Of a stretch of DNA of 64,000 nucleotides, positions 54,938 through 62,812 are shown piece by piece. Position 1 is the stretch's first letter. Each line of letters starts with the position of its first letter. The notes under the pieces are model-generated. The model was given only the letters and a program-made list of their open reading frames with translations, made no database searches and was not told the origin of the DNA. Both the position numbers and the translations under genes were made by a program. The DNA lies in assembly GCF_021283545.2 (NCBI RefSeq), contig NZ_CP128540.1, positions 2,515,501-2,579,500 on the forward strand, given 5' to 3'. The DNA comes from Pseudomonas alloputida (GTDB lineage Bacteria; Pseudomonadota; Gammaproteobacteria; Pseudomonadales; Pseudomonadaceae).

Positions 54938-56129
54938 CTGCTGTTCCTCTTCTTCGCGTCGTGACTTTCTCAAGCTCGGCGCCATGCTCACTGCTGCCGG
55001 TGCATTGCCGTTGCTGTCGAGCTTGCAGGCGCGTGCCGCTGCCGAGCCGGACGCGCCGGTGCGCATCGGCTACCTGCCGATCACCGATGCCACGCCGCTG
55101 CTGGTGGCACATAACAACGGCCTGTTCGAGGCCGAAGGCATCAAGGCCGAGCGCCCGGTGCTGCTGCGCAGCTGGGCGCAGGTGATCGAGGCATTCATCT
55201 CCGGCCAGGTCAATGTCATCCACCTGCTTTCGCCGATGACGGTATGGGCGCGCTATGGCAGCAAGGTGCCAGCCAAGGTGGTGGCCTGGAACCACGTGGG
55301 CGGTTCGGGCCTGACTGTTGCGCCGGATATATCCGCCGTGAAACAGCTCGGTGGCAAGACAGTGGCCATTCCGTTCTGGTACTCGATCCACAATGTGGTA
55401 CTGCAACAGTTGCTCAACGACAACGGCCTGACGCCCGTGTCGAAGCCGGCCAATGCGCAACTGGCCGCCAACGAAGTCAACCTGCTGGTGCTGCCACCGT
55501 CCGACATGCCACCCGCTCTGGCCAGCAAGCGCATTGCCGGCTACATCGTTGCCGAGCCGTTCAACGCACTGGCCGAGAACCTCAAGGTAGGCCGCGTGCA
55601 GCGCTTTACCGGCGATGTATGGCGCAACCATGCGTGCTGCGTGGTGTTCATGCACGAGCATGACCTGAATAACCGCCCGGAGTGGTCGCAGAAAGTGGTC
55701 AACGCCATCGTCAAGGCCCAGCAATGGACCCGTGACCATCGCACCGAAGCCGCCGCACTGCTGTCCAGGGCGGGCCCCAACAAGTACACCCCGCACGAGC
55801 CTGCGGTGCTGACCAAGGTCCTGGCGCCCGCCGCCGAAGACCGTGCTGGCTACATTGCCAGTGGCGCCATTCGCCATCAGCAGTGGGACGAAAAACGCAT
55901 CGACTTCCAGCCATACCCGTTCCCGAGTTACACCGAAGAGCTGGTCAAGCGCCTGAAAACCACCCTGATCGAAGGCGACAATACGTTTCTTTCCGGGCTG
56001 GATCCGGCGTATGCCGCCCGCGACCTGGTCGACGATCGCTTCGTGCGTAATGCCATCGCGACAGTAGGTGGTCCGTCGGTGTTCGGCATTGCCGACAACT
56101 TCGAGCGTAGCGAGGAGTTTGCGGTCTGA
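54924..56129 (+). CDS. Tat-exported ABC substrate-binding protein, NrtA/SsuA type
   Basis: Periplasmic binding protein of 401 residues. The N-terminus MCMDDCCSSSSRRDFLKLGA has a twin-arginine motif SRRDFLKLG followed by a hydrophobic stretch, so it is folded before export. It carries three cysteines in the first seven residues, which is unusual for a Tat signal. The mature part reads VRIGYLPITDATPLLVAHNNGLFEAEGI, the NMT1/NrtA-like fold of nitrate, sulfonate and taurine receptors. GGAGG lies seven bases before the ATG. Ligand unknown; the tight operon with the flavoenzyme suggests an organosulfur or nitrogenous compound. Confidence 0.87.
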   Translation: MCMDDCCSSSSRRDFLKLGAMLTAAGALPLLSSLQARAAAEPDAPVRIGYLPITDATPLLVAHNNGLFEAEGIKAERPVLLRSWAQVIEAFISGQVNVIHLLSPMTVWARYGSKVPAKVVAWNHVGGSGLTVAPDISAVKQLGGKTVAIPFWYSIHNVVLQQLLNDNGLTPVSKPANAQLAANEVNLLVLPPSDMPPALASKRIAGYIVAEPFNALAENLKVGRVQRFTGDVWRNHACCVVFMHEHDLNNRPEWSQKVVNAIVKAQQWTRDHRTEAAALLSRAGPNKYTPHEPAVLTKVLAPAAEDRAGYIASGAIRHQQWDEKRIDFQPYPFPSYTEELVKRLKTTLIEGDNTFLSGLDPAYAARDLVDDRFVRNAIATVGGPSVFGIADNFERSEEFAV

Positions 56130-56884
56130 TGCGCACCCATGTCGTACATGCCGGCCTTGGGCTGGTCGGGTTGCTGGCCTTGTTGCTGTTATGGTGGGCC
56201 GGTGTAGCACTGTTCGGCCAGGCCGACGGCCTGTCGGCGCGCTTTTCGCCGGCGGCAACCCTGGCCAGCCTGGTCGAGCTGCTGGGGCAGGGCGAGGTCT
56301 ATGGGCATATCTGGGTCAGCCTCAAGCGCATCCTGATTGGGCTGCTGCTGGCGCTGCTGATGGGCGTGCCGTTGGGCTTGCTGGTAGGCAGCTACCGGCA
56401 CCTGGAGGCGGTGACCACGCCGGCATTTCAGTTTCTGCGCATGATATCGCCATTGTCGTGGATGCCTGTGGTGGTGATGCTGATGGGCGTGGGTGACCAG
56501 CCGATCTACTTCCTGCTGGCGTTTGCCGCGTTGTGGCCGATCTTGCTGAATACGGCGGCAGGGGTGCGTCAACTGGACCCGCGCTGGCTGCAACTTAGCC
56601 GCAGCTTGAGTGCAACGCGCTGGGAAACCTTGTGCAAGGTGATCGTGCCGGGGGTAATCGGTCACGTGCTGACGGGCGTGCGCCTGGCCATCGGTATTCT
56701 GTGGATTGTGCTGGTGCCGTGCGAAATGCTTGGGGTGAGTGCGGGGCTTGGGTATTTCATTCTTGATACCCGTGACCGGCTGGCGTATTCCGAACTGATG
56801 GCGATGGTGCTGCTGATTGGCGTGCTGGGGTTTGTGCTGGATGCTCTGGCGCGTGGGCTGCATCGGCGCTGGGTGCATGGCTGA
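56129..56884 (+). CDS. ABC transporter permease, SsuC/TauC type
   Basis: Inner-membrane permease of 251 residues with about six helices and the BPD_transp_1 EAA-type loop (AAGVRQLDPRWLQLSRSLSATRWETLCKVIVPGVIGHVL, about 150-188). Start and stop of neighbouring genes overlap (TGATG), so it is translationally coupled to the binding protein. Last gene of the operon, followed by a REPIN. Confidence 0.9.
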   Translation: MRTHVVHAGLGLVGLLALLLLWWAGVALFGQADGLSARFSPAATLASLVELLGQGEVYGHIWVSLKRILIGLLLALLMGVPLGLLVGSYRHLEAVTTPAFQFLRMISPLSWMPVVVMLMGVGDQPIYFLLAFAALWPILLNTAAGVRQLDPRWLQLSRSLSATRWETLCKVIVPGVIGHVLTGVRLAIGILWIVLVPCEMLGVSAGLGYFILDTRDRLAYSELMAMVLLIGVLGFVLDALARGLHRRWVHG

Positions 56885-56894
56885 AAGGCCAATG

Positions 56895-56989
56895 GGGCTT
56901 CTTCGCGGGCTCGCCCGCTCCCACAGGTACATCACCGGCCTTGGGCCTTACGGTATTCCTGTGGGCGCGGGCAAGCCCGCGAACAGGCC
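56895..56989. repeat. REPIN
   Basis: Inverted pair: GGGCTTCTTCGCGGGCTCGC on the left (from 56895) and GCGGGCAAGCCCGCGAACAG on the right (to 56989), about 95 bases, between the ABC permease and the convergent acetyltransferase gene. Confidence 0.85.
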
Positions 56990-56995
56990 ATCGGA

Positions 56996-57682
56996 TCAAT
57001 GCACGTTCTTGCGCTGGCGCACACATTCCTGGGCTTGAGCGGTCAGCTCATCCAGCCGCTCATCGCGCATCTGCTCCGCTTCGATCATTGCATCCTCACC
57101 CTGCTGGTTAAGCAGATAGGTGTGAATCTGCAGCACTTCAGCCGTCTGATAAATCGGCGCAATGTCCAGGCGCCCGATCAGCGCACCACTGGGGTGGCCG
57201 GTACTGCTCATCAGCACCTGCGGTCCATTGGCGGCCACCACTTGCATGCCCATCGCCTCGAACCACGGCACCTGGTTGGCAAAGGCGTTCAGCTCCACGC
57301 AGGCATGGCGTGAGCGCAGGTCGCCCAGCAGGGCACGGGCGATGCCCTGGCGGCGATGGCTGGCGCACACGGCCAGAAAGGCCAATGCACAGGCCTGCCC
57401 ATCGTCCTGGGCTGGCAGCGACAGCGCAAAGCCCAGCAACTGGTCCGGTGCTTCGGCATCCAGCGCCAGGGTAAGCGCCACAGCCAGACCGCGGGTGCCG
57501 TCCAGCGCTTGCAGGTACTGGTGGACTTCCATGCCGACGCCGTACTGGTACAGCGGGTACAGCGGGTTGTCGACGGCGATGGCGACACTGCTCAAATCGC
57601 CGACATTGTGAATGACCAGCTCGCGGATCTGGTTCTGGAAAGATTCGGGCGGCACGCTGTCGAGGCGGCTCAGGATGAACAT
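56996..57682 (-). CDS. GNAT-family acetyltransferase
   Basis: Protein of 228 residues with a central GNAT domain; acetyl-CoA motif HRRQGIARALL (about 108-118) after the strand ALAFLAVCAS. A longer N-terminal and C-terminal extension than a minimal GNAT (ends DERLDELTAQAQECVRQRKNV) may mediate partners. ATG 57682 starts the conserved MFILSRLDSVPPESFQNQI and an in-frame extension to 57781 is not conserved. It is upstream-adjacent to argC on the minus strand but argC ends 76 bases before its start, so cotranscription is possible. Substrate unknown. Confidence 0.75.
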   Translation of the reverse strand: MFILSRLDSVPPESFQNQIRELVIHNVGDLSSVAIAVDNPLYPLYQYGVGMEVHQYLQALDGTRGLAVALTLALDAEAPDQLLGFALSLPAQDDGQACALAFLAVCASHRRQGIARALLGDLRSRHACVELNAFANQVPWFEAMGMQVVAANGPQVLMSSTGHPSGALIGRLDIAPIYQTAEVLQIHTYLLNQQGEDAMIEAEQMRDERLDELTAQAQECVRQRKNVH

Positions 57683-57758
57683 CTGGGGGCTCCGGCGGAT
57701 GAGAATACGACCCGCGCTGTGTTGGCGCGGGTTGTACAGTCTAACCGTTTTTGCCGTA

Positions 57759-58700
57759 TCAGCCGTGTGCCTGTAAGGCACCGAGCATCAGGTCGAGGTT
57801 TTGCACGGCAGCACCAGAGGCACCTTTGCCCAGGTTGTCGAACACTGCGGTGAGCAGTACCTGGCCATGCTCGGGGTTGGCGTACAACGCCAGGCGCAGG
57901 TCATTGCTGCCGTTCAATGCCTCGGGGTCGAGGTTTGCCGCAGCACCGCACTGATGCAGAGGCATCACCTGAACATGGCGGGCACCCTGGTAATGCTGTT
58001 CCAGGCAGGCTTGCAAATGCTCGGCGCTGACCTGTCCAGGCAGCAGGCGAAGCTGCAGCGGAATGCTCAGCGCGATGCCTTGGCGGTAGGCGCCATAGCC
58101 GGGCATGAACATCGGCCGCGCCGACAACCCCGCGTGCTGCTGGATCTCCGGTACGTGCTTGTGCGCCAGCTCCAGGCCATACAGCTGTAGCGCCGGGGCT
58201 TTGGCGGCGCCGGGCTGTTCATGCCGCTCGACCGCCGCGCGACCACCGCCGGAATAGCCAGACACGGCGTGGATGTTCAGGGGGTAGTCCGCAGGCAGCA
58301 AGCCGGCCTTGACCAGTGGGTGCAGCAGCGCGATGGCGCCGGTGGGATAGCAACCGGGATTGCTGACACGCGTGCTTTGCGCGATGCGCTCGGCTTGCTG
58401 TTCGTCAAGCTCCGGCAGGCCATACACCCAGCCTGGTGTGGTGCGGTGCGCCGAGCTGGCGTCGATCACCCGCACCTGGGGGTTGTGGATTGCGGCCACG
58501 GCCTCGCGGGCGGCGTCGTCGGGCAGGCACAGCAGGGCGATGTCGGCACTGTTGATCGCTTCGCAGCGGCGTTGCGGGTCCTTGCGCTCGGCCTCGGGGA
58601 GGGTCAGCAGGCGAAGATCGCTCCGGCCCTGCAGGCGGGCATGGATCTGCAGGCCTGTGGTGCCTTGGTCGCCGTCGATGAAAACAACAGGGGTGTGCAT
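57759..58700 (-). CDS. argC: N-acetyl-gamma-glutamyl-phosphate reductase, type 2
   Basis: NADPH-dependent reductase of 313 residues (short, type 2 ArgC) making N-acetylglutamate semialdehyde in arginine synthesis. The nucleotide loop [13 protein letters not shown] opens the protein, catalytic C117 lies in [12 protein letters not shown], and [15 protein letters not shown] is the substrate/dimer segment. Pseudomonads usually also have a longer type 1 ArgC elsewhere, so this copy may be a second, specialised or inducible enzyme. The start at 58700 is divergent from a LysR gene with a palindromic operator between them. The in-frame region upstream to 59426 overlaps that LysR gene and is not coding. 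Confidence 0.88.
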   Translation of the reverse strand: MHTPVVFIDGDQGTTGLQIHARLQGRSDLRLLTLPEAERKDPQRRCEAINSADIALLCLPDDAAREAVAAIHNPQVRVIDASSAHRTTPGWVYGLPELDEQQAERIAQSTRVSNPGCYPTGAIALLHPLVKAGLLPADYPLNIHAVSGYSGGGRAAVERHEQPGAAKAPALQLYGLELAHKHVPEIQQHAGLSARPMFMPGYGAYRQGIALSIPLQLRLLPGQVSAEHLQACLEQHYQGARHVQVMPLHQCGAAANLDPEALNGSNDLRLALYANPEHGQVLLTAVFDNLGKGASGAAVQNLDLMLGALQAHG

Positions 58701-58779
58701 GCTCGGGGTCCGGTTGGGGAAAGATAGCCTATGCTCGCCCGTAGCATTGGTAATGAAAATTTGAATATGATGATCAATA

Positions 58780-58798
58780 CATTCAGGATTTCTGAATG
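58780..58798. promoter_or_regulatory. LysR operator candidate between argC and LysR
   Basis: CATTCAG, five bases, CTGAATG is a perfect 7-bp inverted repeat with a T-N11-A core, in the AT-rich part of the 156-base divergent region. Confidence 0.55.
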
Positions 58799-58856
58799 AG
58801 TTTTGAAACACGTGGTGAACCTGTGGGTTTACCCGAAAAAGGGCCTGCACTGACAA

Positions 58857-59735
58857 TTGCGCGAAATCAGCCTCGACCGCCTCCGCACATTGGTGGTCAT
58901 CACCGACCTGGGCTCCTTTGCCGAGGCCGCCCGCCAGCTTAACCTGGCGCCGCCCACCATCAGCTTGCACGTGGCCGAGCTGGAGGCGCGTATTGGCGCC
59001 CCGTTGCTCACCCGCACCCGTGGCCAGGTGCGGCCTACCGTCATCGGTGAAACACTGCTGGGGCGTGCCCGACGCCTGCTGGCGGACGCTGACTTGGCGC
59101 TGGACGAAGTGCGCCGGCAGGTCGCAGGGTTGACCGGACGTGTGCGCCTGGGCGCCTCCACCGGTGCCATCGCCCATTTGCTGCCGCAGGCGCTGGCGCG
59201 CCTGCGTGTGGAGCACCCGGGGATCGATGTGCAGGTCCAGGTGCTGACCTCTCAGGCGTCGCTCGTGCGCTTGCGTGAGGGCACACTGGATATCGGCCTT
59301 GTGGCCTTGCCACAGGTGGTCGGCAAAGGGCTGACGGTCACCCCCTGGCGGCGCGACCCGATCCTGGCGTATGTGCCGGCCGACTGGCAGCCACCGGCCA
59401 GGATCACCCCGGCCTGGCTGGCGCAACGGGCGTTGATTCTCAACGACAGCACCACCCAGCTGTCGCGGGTTACCGGCGAGTGGTTTGCAGCGGCGGGGTT
59501 GTACCCCGAACCGCGGATCGAGCTGAACTACAACGATGCGATCAAGAGCCTGGTCGGCGCCGGGTACGGGGCGACATTGTTGCCGCAGGAGGGGGAGGCG
59601 ACCGAGCTGGACCGGCGCATTGCCCGCCGACCGCTGCGGCCGGGGTTGTGGCGGCAGTTGGGTATTGCGTGTCGGGAAGGGCAGGTGGAGCGGGCCACGG
59701 GGTATGTGCTGGAGGCGCTGGAACGGTTGCGGTAG
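58857..59735 (+). CDS. LysR-family transcriptional regulator
   Basis: Regulator of 292 residues with the helix-turn-helix at 1-62 ([40 protein letters not shown]) and a standard effector domain. It begins with a TTG codon; there is no in-frame ATG or GTG nearby and the family N-terminus starts exactly here, so TTG is accepted. The ribosome site is weak. Divergent from argC and likely its regulator through the palindrome at 58780-58798. Effector unknown. Confidence 0.82.
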   Translation: MREISLDRLRTLVVITDLGSFAEAARQLNLAPPTISLHVAELEARIGAPLLTRTRGQVRPTVIGETLLGRARRLLADADLALDEVRRQVAGLTGRVRLGASTGAIAHLLPQALARLRVEHPGIDVQVQVLTSQASLVRLREGTLDIGLVALPQVVGKGLTVTPWRRDPILAYVPADWQPPARITPAWLAQRALILNDSTTQLSRVTGEWFAAAGLYPEPRIELNYNDAIKSLVGAGYGATLLPQEGEATELDRRIARRPLRPGLWRQLGIACREGQVERATGYVLEALERLR

Positions 59736-59801
59736 GGGCGGTTCCGCTGCTGCAAGACCTGTGGCAGGCCTGCACGTTCCAGCCCCGACGCCTTGCCGAG
59801 C

Positions 59802-60452
59802 TCAGAACCAGCGATCGTTCTTCTTGCGCCCACGGGTCAGTGCCGGCAGGATCAGCCCCGCCAGCAAGCCTGCACCGGCAATGCTGCCGCCATACACCAT
59901 GTAGCGCATCATCACCTGCTTGTTCTCATCCCCCAGGCGGGCCTGGGTATCGCGCAGGTCCGACTGGCTCTGATCGAGCTGCTCGTTCAGTGCCTTGTTG
60001 CGTGCCTCCAACTCATCAATCAGCTGCTTGCGCGAATCAAGCGTTTCCTGCATGCCCTGTACGCGGTTCTTCCAGCTGTCGTCGATGGTCTTCAACTGCC
60101 CGGTCAGTTCGGTGACCTGGGCATCGAGCAACGGCAGGCGCTCGTTCTGCCCGGGCACTGCCTGCAGGTCGTTGCTTAGGATCCACACCACATCGCCGTT
60201 CTGCCCGCGCACCTGGCTGTAATTGCCCTGGCTGCCGAGCAGGGTCAGCTTCTGCCCGGACTTGAGCGTGCCGACAATGCGGTGCCCGTCGGTCGGGCCG
60301 CTGCGCACGTAAGTGCTCAGGCTGTCACTGACCCAGCGTGCGTCGCTGGCAGGCTCTTCGGCGTGCACGGGGGCGGCAAGGCCCACCAGGGCGGCAATCA
60401 GGCCGATGCGCAGGGCAGGGAGGGCGGAAGCATTTGGGCGGGAATCGGGCAT
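59802..60452 (-). CDS. SH3-domain/coiled-coil envelope protein (TIGR04211, YgiM-like)
   Basis: Protein of 216 residues: signal peptide (about 1-31, ending VHAEE), bacterial SH3b domain (about 40-98; WVSDSLSTYVRSGPTDGHRIVGTLKSGQKLTLL), long coiled coil (about 105-172) and a C-terminal membrane helix (MVYGGSIAGAGLLAGLILPAL) with a basic tail RGRKKNDRWF. The order matches the TIGR04211/YgiM family of envelope proteins anchored in the inner membrane facing the periplasm. Function in peptidoglycan or envelope maintenance is only suspected for the family. Convergent with LysR; divergent from the OprD porin. Confidence 0.85.
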   Translation of the reverse strand: MPDSRPNASALPALRIGLIAALVGLAAPVHAEEPASDARWVSDSLSTYVRSGPTDGHRIVGTLKSGQKLTLLGSQGNYSQVRGQNGDVVWILSNDLQAVPGQNERLPLLDAQVTELTGQLKTIDDSWKNRVQGMQETLDSRKQLIDELEARNKALNEQLDQSQSDLRDTQARLGDENKQVMMRYMVYGGSIAGAGLLAGLILPALTRGRKKNDRWF

Positions 60453-60723
60453 GTTGGGTCTTCGCTGAAACAGGACAAAAAGTAGGCCAGGTGACTGGGC
60501 CGATGAACCGGTCGGTGAGTTGACCGTCAGCGAAAGACCGTTTTTTTGTCAGCAGGTTCACTGCCTAGTGTCGGAAATGTCTGCAGAATGTTGCAGCGCC
60601 CGCCCCAGAGCGCTGCGTTGCCGATGACGCAATTGTAATGCGCCGATCACCTTGGCGTTATCTGCCGGCCGTCAATCTTGGCCCGCCGACATAACAACAA
60701 ATGCGACGTTCAAGGAGCATCGG

Positions 60724-62067
60724 ATGACGTGCAGATCACCCCTGACACTGGCTGCTTGCCTGGCGCTGGCCGGCGTTGGCAGCCAGGTTGTTGCTGCAGA
60801 AAAAAGTGCGGACGGCTTCATGGAGGGCAGCACCCTCAGCGTGCTTAACCGCAACTTCTACTTCAATCGCGATAATCGCGATTCTGTGGCCCCCACACAC
60901 AACCCGAGCAAACAAGCTGACAACGGCTACTCCGAGGCCTGGGGGCACGCCGTGATTACCCGATTCGAGTCGGGCTTCACCCAGGGCACCGTAGGTGTTG
61001 GCCTGGATGCGTTTGCCATGCTTGGCCTCAAGCTCGACACGGGCGGCGGCCGCAACGGCGGGCGCAGTTCTTTCGACGTATTGCCGGTTGACCGCGACGG
61101 CCAGGCACGTGACGAATACACCAAGGTGGGGGGCGCGGCCAAGCTACGACTGTTCGACACGGTACTGAAGGTGGGGGATGTGTTCCCGGCCAACCCGGTG
61201 GTGGCGGCTGGCGACTCGCGGCTGCTGCCGGAAAGCTTCCGTGGGGTGACCCTGGAGAACTCCAGCATCAAAGACCTTACCCTGCAAGCCGGGCGTCTGC
61301 ATGCTATGAGCCAGCCGATGTCCAGCGACCTGCGGGAGAACTTCGTGACCTTCTATGGCGGCCCGGTCGATTCGCCCTGGATCGCCTATGGTGGGGGGGA
61401 TTACAGGCTCAATGAGCATGTCAGCGTCAGCCTGTTCAGTAGCCGGCTCAAGGACGCGTGGAACCAGTACTACGCCGGCACCAGCCTGAGCTGGCCACTG
61501 AGCGAGGCGCTGGCGCTGATTGGCGGTTTCAACTATTACAAGGCTGTGGATGAAGGGCAGCAGCGCCTGGGCGCCTTTGACAACGACATCTGGAGCGCCA
61601 AGCTGGGTGTGCGCTTTGGTGCTCACACCCTGGCCCTGACGCACCAGCGCAACAACGGCGACGACGACTTCGACTACCTGCGTCAGTCCGACTCGATCTT
61701 CCTCGACAACTCCATCCAGTACAGCGACTTCAACGCGCCCAAGGAGCGTTCGTGGATGCTGCGTTATGACCTGAACATGGCTGCCTACGGCGTACCCGGG
61801 TTGTCGTTCATGACGCGCTACGGCAAGGGTAACGATGCTGACTACTCCAATGCCAACGCCACCTACATGCGCCGTGACGTTGCGGGCAACCCGCTGACCG
61901 ACCAGAAACGCTGGGAGCGTGACATCGAGGTGAAGTATGTGGTGCAGACGGGCGCGGCCAAGGACCTGTCGTTGCGGGTTCGCCAGGCCACCACCCGGGC
62001 CACGGCGTTCGAGTCGGATCTGGACGAAGTGCGGATGATCGTGGAGTACCCGTTGTCGATTCTGTGA
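60724..62067 (+). CDS. OprD-family outer-membrane porin
   Basis: Second OprD-type porin, 447 residues. Signal peptide MTCRSPLTLAACLALAGVGSQVVA (cut before AEK), then GFMEGSTLSVLNRNFYFNRD, the OprD start, and a C-terminal strand EVRMIVEYPLSIL. AAGGAG lies 7 bases before the ATG. Substrate not predictable; this branch includes porins for aromatic acids, amino acids and dipeptides. It stands alone with a strong terminator behind it, unlike the porin at 34861 that is part of an uptake operon. Confidence 0.88.
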   Translation: MTCRSPLTLAACLALAGVGSQVVAAEKSADGFMEGSTLSVLNRNFYFNRDNRDSVAPTHNPSKQADNGYSEAWGHAVITRFESGFTQGTVGVGLDAFAMLGLKLDTGGGRNGGRSSFDVLPVDRDGQARDEYTKVGGAAKLRLFDTVLKVGDVFPANPVVAAGDSRLLPESFRGVTLENSSIKDLTLQAGRLHAMSQPMSSDLRENFVTFYGGPVDSPWIAYGGGDYRLNEHVSVSLFSSRLKDAWNQYYAGTSLSWPLSEALALIGGFNYYKAVDEGQQRLGAFDNDIWSAKLGVRFGAHTLALTHQRNNGDDDFDYLRQSDSIFLDNSIQYSDFNAPKERSWMLRYDLNMAAYGVPGLSFMTRYGKGNDADYSNANATYMRRDVAGNPLTDQKRWERDIEVKYVVQTGAAKDLSLRVRQATTRATAFESDLDEVRMIVEYPLSIL

Positions 62068-62115
62068 TTCCACCTTGGCAACCTTGTTGCTCCTTTGGTT
62101 TAGGTGGATTTTCTG

Positions 62116-62140
62116 GCGCTCCGCTTGGGGCGCTTTTTTT
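62116..62140 (+). terminator. Terminator of the OprD gene
   Basis: GCGCTCC, loop GCTT, GGGGCGC (one G-T pair) followed by seven Ts, 49 bases after the stop codon. Confidence 0.85.
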
Positions 62141-62252
62141 ATCGGCTTGATCGCCTATCAATCCTGCATTTGCATCAGGTGGTCAGGTGCTACCGGTACG
62201 CCGGGGCTATGGGGCTAGACTCAAGGCTCACCTTCGATCTTGGAGCAAGACC

Positions 62253-62732
62253 ATGACTGCCAAGAACACCATCTGCCTGTGGTACGACCACGATGCCGAA
62301 GAGGCGGCGAACTTCTACGCCCGAACTTTCCCCGATAGCCGGGTTGTCGCTGTGCACCAGGCTCCCGCCGATTACCCTTCAGGCAAGCAGGGCGATGTGA
62401 TCACCGTGGAATTCACGGTAATGGGTATCCCTTGCGTGGGCCTCAATGGTGGCCCGGCCTTCAAGCACTGTGAGGCATTTTCGTTCCAGGTCAGTACCGC
62501 GGACCAGGCAGAGACCGACCGCTTGTGGGATGCCATTGTCGGTAACGACGGCGAGGCCAGCGTTTGCGGCTGGTGCAGGGACAAATGGGGGATTTCGTGG
62601 CAGATCACTCCACGCATCCTCATCGAAGCCATCGGCCACCCCGACCGTGCGGCGGCCAAGCGTGCGTTCGAGGCCATGATGCAGATGGGCAAGATCGATG
62701 TGGCCAAGATAGCGGCGGCGTTGGAAGGTTGA
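62253..62732 (+). CDS. PhnB-type VOC (glyoxalase/3-demethylubiquinone-like) protein
   Basis: VOC-fold protein of 159 residues: MTAKNTICLWYDHDAEEAANFYARTFPDSRVVAVHQAPA at the N-terminus and DKWGISWQITPRILIEAIGHPDRAAAKRAFEAMMQMGKIDVAKIAAA at the C-terminus, the pattern of the PhnB/YjdN subfamily (so-called 3-dmu-9_3-mt). No enzymatic role is established for this subfamily. GGAG seven bases before ATG 62253. Single gene with its own terminator. Confidence 0.85.
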   Translation: MTAKNTICLWYDHDAEEAANFYARTFPDSRVVAVHQAPADYPSGKQGDVITVEFTVMGIPCVGLNGGPAFKHCEAFSFQVSTADQAETDRLWDAIVGNDGEASVCGWCRDKWGISWQITPRILIEAIGHPDRAAAKRAFEAMMQMGKIDVAKIAAALEG

Positions 62733-62772
62733 AGCAGATCCATGTTTCAGCAGGCGCGGTCTCGCATCGCGA

Positions 62773-62799
62773 ACGGGCTGCTTAGCAGCCCGTGGTTTT
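62773..62799. terminator. Bidirectional terminator hairpin
   Basis: ACGGGCTGC, loop TTA, GCAGCCCGT (perfect 9 bp) followed by GGTTTT on the plus strand. It lies between the convergent VOC and BCCT genes. Confidence 0.7.
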
Positions 62800-62812
62800 C
62801 GGGTTGACGCCG

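Noticed and set aside
21833..56989. Repeated CGCGGG-type palindromes considered as a CRISPR or integron array
   Set aside because: They are single or paired REP elements scattered in separate intergenic gaps, with no regular spacers and no cas or integrase genes.
60509..60547. Seven-T run after a weak GACCG-containing stem between the SH3 protein and OprD genes, possible small RNA terminator
   Set aside because: The stem is only five base pairs with a large loop and no promoter could be placed before it.
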